Of a DNA stretch of 64,000 nt, positions 61,099 through 64,000 are shown in pieces. Where the stretch lies: the NCBI RefSeq assembly GCF_030053395.1, contig NZ_JASGBH010000010.1, positions 82,867 through 146,866 on the forward strand, given 5' to 3'. Made by a program: the position numbers and the translations under genes. How positions within the stretch are numbered: the stretch's first letter is position 1; each line of letters begins with the position of its first letter. The notes under the pieces were generated by a model. The model saw only the letters and a program-made list of their open reading frames with translations, did not search any database and was not told the DNA's origin. This stretch comes from Limnohabitans lacus (GTDB lineage: Bacteria; Pseudomonadota; Gammaproteobacteria; Burkholderiales; Burkholderiaceae_C).

Positions 61099-62106
61099 AT
61101 GTCCAATCCCCATCGCTCCATCCGCCGCCAATTTCTCCAGACCGCCGCCGTGGCCTTGGGCCTGGCTGGCCTTGCCAGCCCTGTCGTCAACGCATGGGCG
61201 CAAGCGCCCAAGTGGCCTTCCAAGCCCATCAAGATCATTGTGGCGTTTCCGCCTGGCGGCCTGACCGATGCGCTGGCGCGCAGCTATGGCGAACACCTGT
61301 CCGCGAGTCTGGGTGTGCCCGTGGTGATCGACAACAAACCCGGAGCCGGAGCCATCATCGGTATCGACGCTGCAGCTAAATCGCCGGCCGACGGCTACAC
61401 CTTGGTCATGAGCACGTCAGGCACCTTCTGGCAAAACCGCATCCTCTACAGCAAGTTGCCCTACAACCTCGACAAAGACCTGACGCCCGTGACCGTCTTC
61501 CCTTCGGGGCCGCTGGTGGTCGGCATCAACGACAAGATCCCCGCCAAAAACATGGCCGAGTTCGTCGAGTGGGCCAAAAAGAACCCCACCTCCATGGGGA
61601 CCTACGCGCCGGGTTCTTACCCCCACATGGTGGCCGACCAAACCAACCGCATCCACGGCAGCAAAATCCAATCGGTGCATTACCGTGGTGAAGCGCCCAT
61701 GTGGCTCGATGTGGCGTCGGGGCAATCGCAAATTGCGGTGGGCAGTTACCTGGCGTTCAACGCTGTGGCCAGTCGGGGTGTACGCCCCATTGGCGTGACA
61801 GGCAGCTACCGGTCCCCCAAATTGCCCAATGTGCCCACCTTGATGGAGCAGGGCGATACTGCCAAGCTCGTCACCCTCGAAGGCGGCCTGCCCTTGGTGG
61901 CGCCAGCGGGTACGCCCGAGCCGATCCTCAAACGTCTGGCCGACGAAGCCGTGGCCTGGTCCAATACCGACAAAGCCGCCAAATTGCGGGAGACCTTCGC
62001 CATCCCCAACAAGCCCAAAAACTTGGCCGAGACGCGCAAAGATTGGGAAGCCGAAGTGCCTGTTTGGATCAAGCTGGCGGTGGACCTGGGCATCAAGCTC
62101 GACTGA
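61099..62106 (+). CDS. Bug-family (TctC-type) periplasmic solute-binding protein
   Basis: This 335-residue tripartite tricarboxylate-type binding protein has an N-terminal signal with a twin-arginine-like pattern (SIRRQFLQTAAVALGLAGLA). The mature protein has the Bug signatures PIKIIVAFPPGGLTDALAR, VVIDNKPGAGAIIG and VGINDKIPAKN. Such proteins bind carboxylates or related small anions. No tctA/tctB permease genes are adjacent, as is common for Bug proteins of Comamonadaceae. The ligand is unknown. Confidence 0.92.
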   Translation: MSNPHRSIRRQFLQTAAVALGLAGLASPVVNAWAQAPKWPSKPIKIIVAFPPGGLTDALARSYGEHLSASLGVPVVIDNKPGAGAIIGIDAAAKSPADGYTLVMSTSGTFWQNRILYSKLPYNLDKDLTPVTVFPSGPLVVGINDKIPAKNMAEFVEWAKKNPTSMGTYAPGSYPHMVADQTNRIHGSKIQSVHYRGEAPMWLDVASGQSQIAVGSYLAFNAVASRGVRPIGVTGSYRSPKLPNVPTLMEQGDTAKLVTLEGGLPLVAPAGTPEPILKRLADEAVAWSNTDKAAKLRETFAIPNKPKNLAETRKDWEAEVPVWIKLAVDLGIKLD

Positions 62107-62119
62107 GCGGCGCCTTGCC

Positions 62120-62193
62120 ATGTCGGGGCCGAAGCCACCGACCTGCAAGCCACGCCTGTGGTTTCAGAAGGTCGGTGGCTTTGGCCCCGACTT
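62120..62193. repeat. Inverted pair of REP-like elements, type B-related
   Basis: Arms of 23 bases (62122-62144 and 62169-62191) starting GTCGGGGCC and ending CCGACCT pair with one G-U type change. The 24-base loop contains a small CCAC/GTGG hairpin. Each arm also folds alone as GTCGG(G)GC-loop-GCCaCCGAC, like the single copies at 9359 and 32983. Confidence 0.75.
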
Positions 62194-62223
62194 GTCTTGG
62201 GCGTTGCGGTTTAATCTCGGCTT

Positions 62224-63369
62224 ATGAGCAAAACAGACCAGATGAGTTTTTTCGGCTTTGAAGCCGAGCCCGCAGCAGTGCCTGCCGCCGCGAAGGCCAA
62301 GCCTGTCAAACCCAAAGTTGCCAAGCCCGCGGCACCGGCGGTCAAACAGGCTGATGTGATCTTGGTCCAGTCCGCACCGTCCGACCTGTCTGCAGAACCT
62401 GACCTGTCATTGCCCAAGGCACAAGCGCCCGCCTTGGCCGAGCGCCAGGATGCCCGCACTGCGTTTGCCGATGAGCATGAAGTCATGGCACAGGCCTTGT
62501 CAGATCACCCGGACTTTCGCGTGTTGCGCCGCTTGGTGCCGCGCACAGACTACGGTCTGGTCAATGGCCAAAGCACCCGCCGCATCATCGTGTTGGACAC
62601 CGAAACCACGGGCCTCGATCCGCGCAGCGAAAAAATCATTGAACTGGCCATGCTCAGTGTCTTGGTGGACACCGCTACCGGCTTGCCTGTGGGGCCGGTC
62701 ACCGTGTACGAGTCTTTTGAAGACCCCGGCCGCCCCATCCCACCTCAGATTACCGAGATCACCGGCATCGACGACAGCATGGTCCAGGGCCAGCGCATCG
62801 ATGACGCGGCCGTGACCGCGCTGGTCGAGCAAGCCGACTTGATCGTCGCGCACAACGCGGGCTTTGACCGCCCATTCGTCGAAGCGCGTCTGCCCGTTTT
62901 TGCCCTCAAAGCCTGGAACTGCTCTTTTGCGGGGATTGACTGGAAAAAAGAGGGCAGTGGCTCGGCCAAGCTGGAGTTTCTTGCTTCCGAGCGAGGGTGG
63001 TTCTATGACGCCCACCGAGCCCAAGTGGATTGCCACGCGCTGTTGCAAGTGTTGTCATCACCCTTGGCGGATGGCAAGACAGGGTTGACACGCCTCTTGG
63101 ATGGCGCTGGGAAGACCCGCTTCAAGTTGCGCGCCACAGGTGCCCCCTTTGATGCCAAAGACAAACTGAAATCTCGCGGCTACCGTTGGGATGGCGAAGG
63201 CCGTGTCTGGTGGTGCAGCTTGTCGTCCGATGAGCTGCTCCAAGCGGAATGCCTATGGCTTCGGGCAGAGGTTTATGGCCAGCGCGGTGCCCATCTGCAC
63301 CTCGAAGCCATGGACAGCCTTGTCCAGTTCTCCAACCGCCCCGGACATTTGACCGAGAAGTCTCTCTGA
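62224..63369 (+). CDS. DEDDh 3'-5' exonuclease (DnaQ-like) with extensions
   Basis: This exonuclease-family protein has 381 residues. The DnaQ-type domain starts near residue 118. The acidic ligands are Asp125 and Glu127 (DTETTG), Asp215 (HNAGFD), His264 and Asp269 (HRAQVDCHALL). There is a 115-residue N-terminal extension rich in Ala, Pro and Lys, probably disordered. A C-terminal domain contains KLKSRGYRWDGEGRVWWCSL and seems to be a separate nucleic-acid- or protein-binding module. It may act in DNA repair or RNA turnover; the substrate is unknown. Confidence 0.88.
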   Translation: MSKTDQMSFFGFEAEPAAVPAAAKAKPVKPKVAKPAAPAVKQADVILVQSAPSDLSAEPDLSLPKAQAPALAERQDARTAFADEHEVMAQALSDHPDFRVLRRLVPRTDYGLVNGQSTRRIIVLDTETTGLDPRSEKIIELAMLSVLVDTATGLPVGPVTVYESFEDPGRPIPPQITEITGIDDSMVQGQRIDDAAVTALVEQADLIVAHNAGFDRPFVEARLPVFALKAWNCSFAGIDWKKEGSGSAKLEFLASERGWFYDAHRAQVDCHALLQVLSSPLADGKTGLTRLLDGAGKTRFKLRATGAPFDAKDKLKSRGYRWDGEGRVWWCSLSSDELLQAECLWLRAEVYGQRGAHLHLEAMDSLVQFSNRPGHLTEKSL

Positions 63370-63632
63370 CACGTCTGTCAAACAGGCCGCATGTCCTGTC
63401 AATGCCCTGATGGCAGATCATTTCCACTGAAATGGGGGTTTTTTAAGACGTTTATATTTTGCAAATGGGTTCTTTGGGACTCATTTGCCTGACCATCTAA
63501 GTACGCCATTTGGCGTATATGAATCCATTTTTTTTCTCAGACACTTTCGTCATTAATCACAAAATCGTCAAAAAAACGATTGACATGACAAAAGTGACGC
63601 GACCGTCGGGTGCGCACGTTCTGAGGAAAAAA
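63370..63632. other. AT-rich intergenic region with two palindromes
   Basis: No gene is visible. The composition is far more AT-rich than the rest. TACGCCA-TT-TGGCGTA at 63502-63517 is a perfect 16-bp palindrome. AATCGT/ACGATT arms lie at 63563-63568 and 63576-63581. TTGACA at 63580-63585 matches a consensus -35 but has no clear -10 partner. It is likely a control region for the small exported ORF that follows. Confidence 0.5.
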
Positions 63633-63785
63633 ATGACACACAAAGCCAATCAGTCTGTCCAAAAACGTCAAAACTTTGGCGTTGTGGGTTCAATTTGCAC
63701 GGCCTTTTTGGGGCTGGTGCTCGGTGTGGGTGCATGGGCGCAGGCGCCCAACGTGCAGTACATGTTGGTTTATTTTCAAAATTGA
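63633..63785 (+). CDS. Very small exported peptide or remnant gene (50 aa)
   Basis: This 50-residue ORF has a good ribosome-binding site (GAGG then A-run) and a full signal-peptide-like N-terminus: basic residues (KANQSVQKRQ), a hydrophobic core (GSICTAFLGLVLGVG) and a cleavage-like AWA-QAP. The predicted mature peptide is only about 14 residues (PNVQYMLVYFQN near the end). It may be a secreted micropeptide or the 5' end of a larger exported gene broken by mutation or by the nearby IS. I cannot decide from sequence alone. Confidence 0.45.
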   Translation: MTHKANQSVQKRQNFGVVGSICTAFLGLVLGVGAWAQAPNVQYMLVYFQN

Positions 63786-63880
63786 GCCATTTCCCCCATC
63801 TTTCACGACAGAGTTTGAGCCACGTTCAACATATCCTGCTAATTTTTTAGGCAGGGTGTGCAGGAGTGATCAACGTGCCC

Positions 63881-64000
63881 TGATGGCCACCCAAATTCCC
63901 CCACTTATGGCCACCTCAAACTCCCCCACCTGAATTGATCGGGGACAGGGTCTCAACGCCGACACCGTCGGCACCTGTGGGCAGGACGCATGTTCCGGCT
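63881..64000. mobile_element. Probable end of an IS21-family insertion sequence (cut by window)
   Basis: Two direct repeats of about 24 bases begin ATGGCCACC and end TCCCCCAC (63883-63906 and 63907-63931). Multiple such terminal repeats bearing TGGCCACC and AAATTCCCCCAC are typical of IS21-family ends in Burkholderiales. The element would continue to the right. No transposase coding sequence is visible yet, so the call rests on the terminal repeats. Confidence 0.6.

Noticed and set aside
63881..63931. CRISPR array from the two repeats at the right edge
   Set aside because: The copies are adjacent without spacers and only two in number; they fit transposon terminal repeats better.

Overview
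The window is GC-rich chromosomal DNA from a betaproteobacterium of the order Burkholderiales, most likely Comamonadaceae (Limnohabitans/Rhodoferax-like). That assignment rests on the pcm-rhodanese-tolC block close to waaA, the abundance of EamA, Bug and TRAP proteins, the long-form TrpS and the codon usage. It is inferred from protein character, not from a marker gene. Coding density is high and only the two ends are incomplete: serS is cut on the left, and what looks like an IS21-family end lies at the right edge.

From 1 to about 25 kb the genes are mostly housekeeping. They include serS (partial), tRNA-Ser(CGA), an orphan LuxR-type response regulator, a five-gene minus-strand operon (PHP phosphatase, EamA, YrdC/YciO-like, M50 protease, trpS), ferredoxin, pth, slyX, an RlmN paralogue, ogt, a phosphohexomutase, an LPS-type glycosyltransferase and waaA. 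Next comes a probable six-gene tripartite-efflux operon (tetR-adaptor-RND-pcm-rhodanese-tolC), then gcdH with a divergent LysR gene, and msrA.

From 25 to 38 kb there is a TonB receptor with a small exported protein upstream, an AEC carrier, pdxH, a ChaC-like protein and the Entner-Doudoroff pair edd-eda. After these come glyoxalase/SDR genes, one of which carries the diagnostic sequence signature of halohydrin dehalogenases, then a DTW protein, a thioesterase and an isolated intradiol dioxygenase.

From 38 to 58 kb lies a sugar-acid catabolic island built from two regulated modules. Module 1 is divergent around a FadR/GntR-type regulator. One arm holds an IlvD/Edd-type aldonate dehydratase, a DenD-like dehydrogenase, a KDG-type kinase, dgoK and dgoA. 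The other arm holds a TRAP transporter and an enolase-superfamily dehydratase. Module 2 is divergent from a LacI-type regulator. It is a nine-gene operon with a 2-hydroxyacid dehydrogenase, gluconokinase, an unknown small protein, a second TRAP transporter, 5-ketogluconate reductase, L-idonate dehydrogenase and another SDR. With edd-eda these can in principle take L-idonate, ketogluconates, gluconate and other aldonates to pyruvate and glyceraldehyde 3-phosphate. Both modules have paired inverted or palindromic operator candidates that fit their regulators.

From 58 to 64 kb there is a cupin, a DEAD-box helicase with a long Gly/Arg/Asn-rich tail, a Bug-type binding protein, a DEDDh exonuclease, a tiny exported ORF in AT-rich DNA, and the putative IS end. 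REP-like short palindromic repeats of at least two families are scattered through intergenic gaps.
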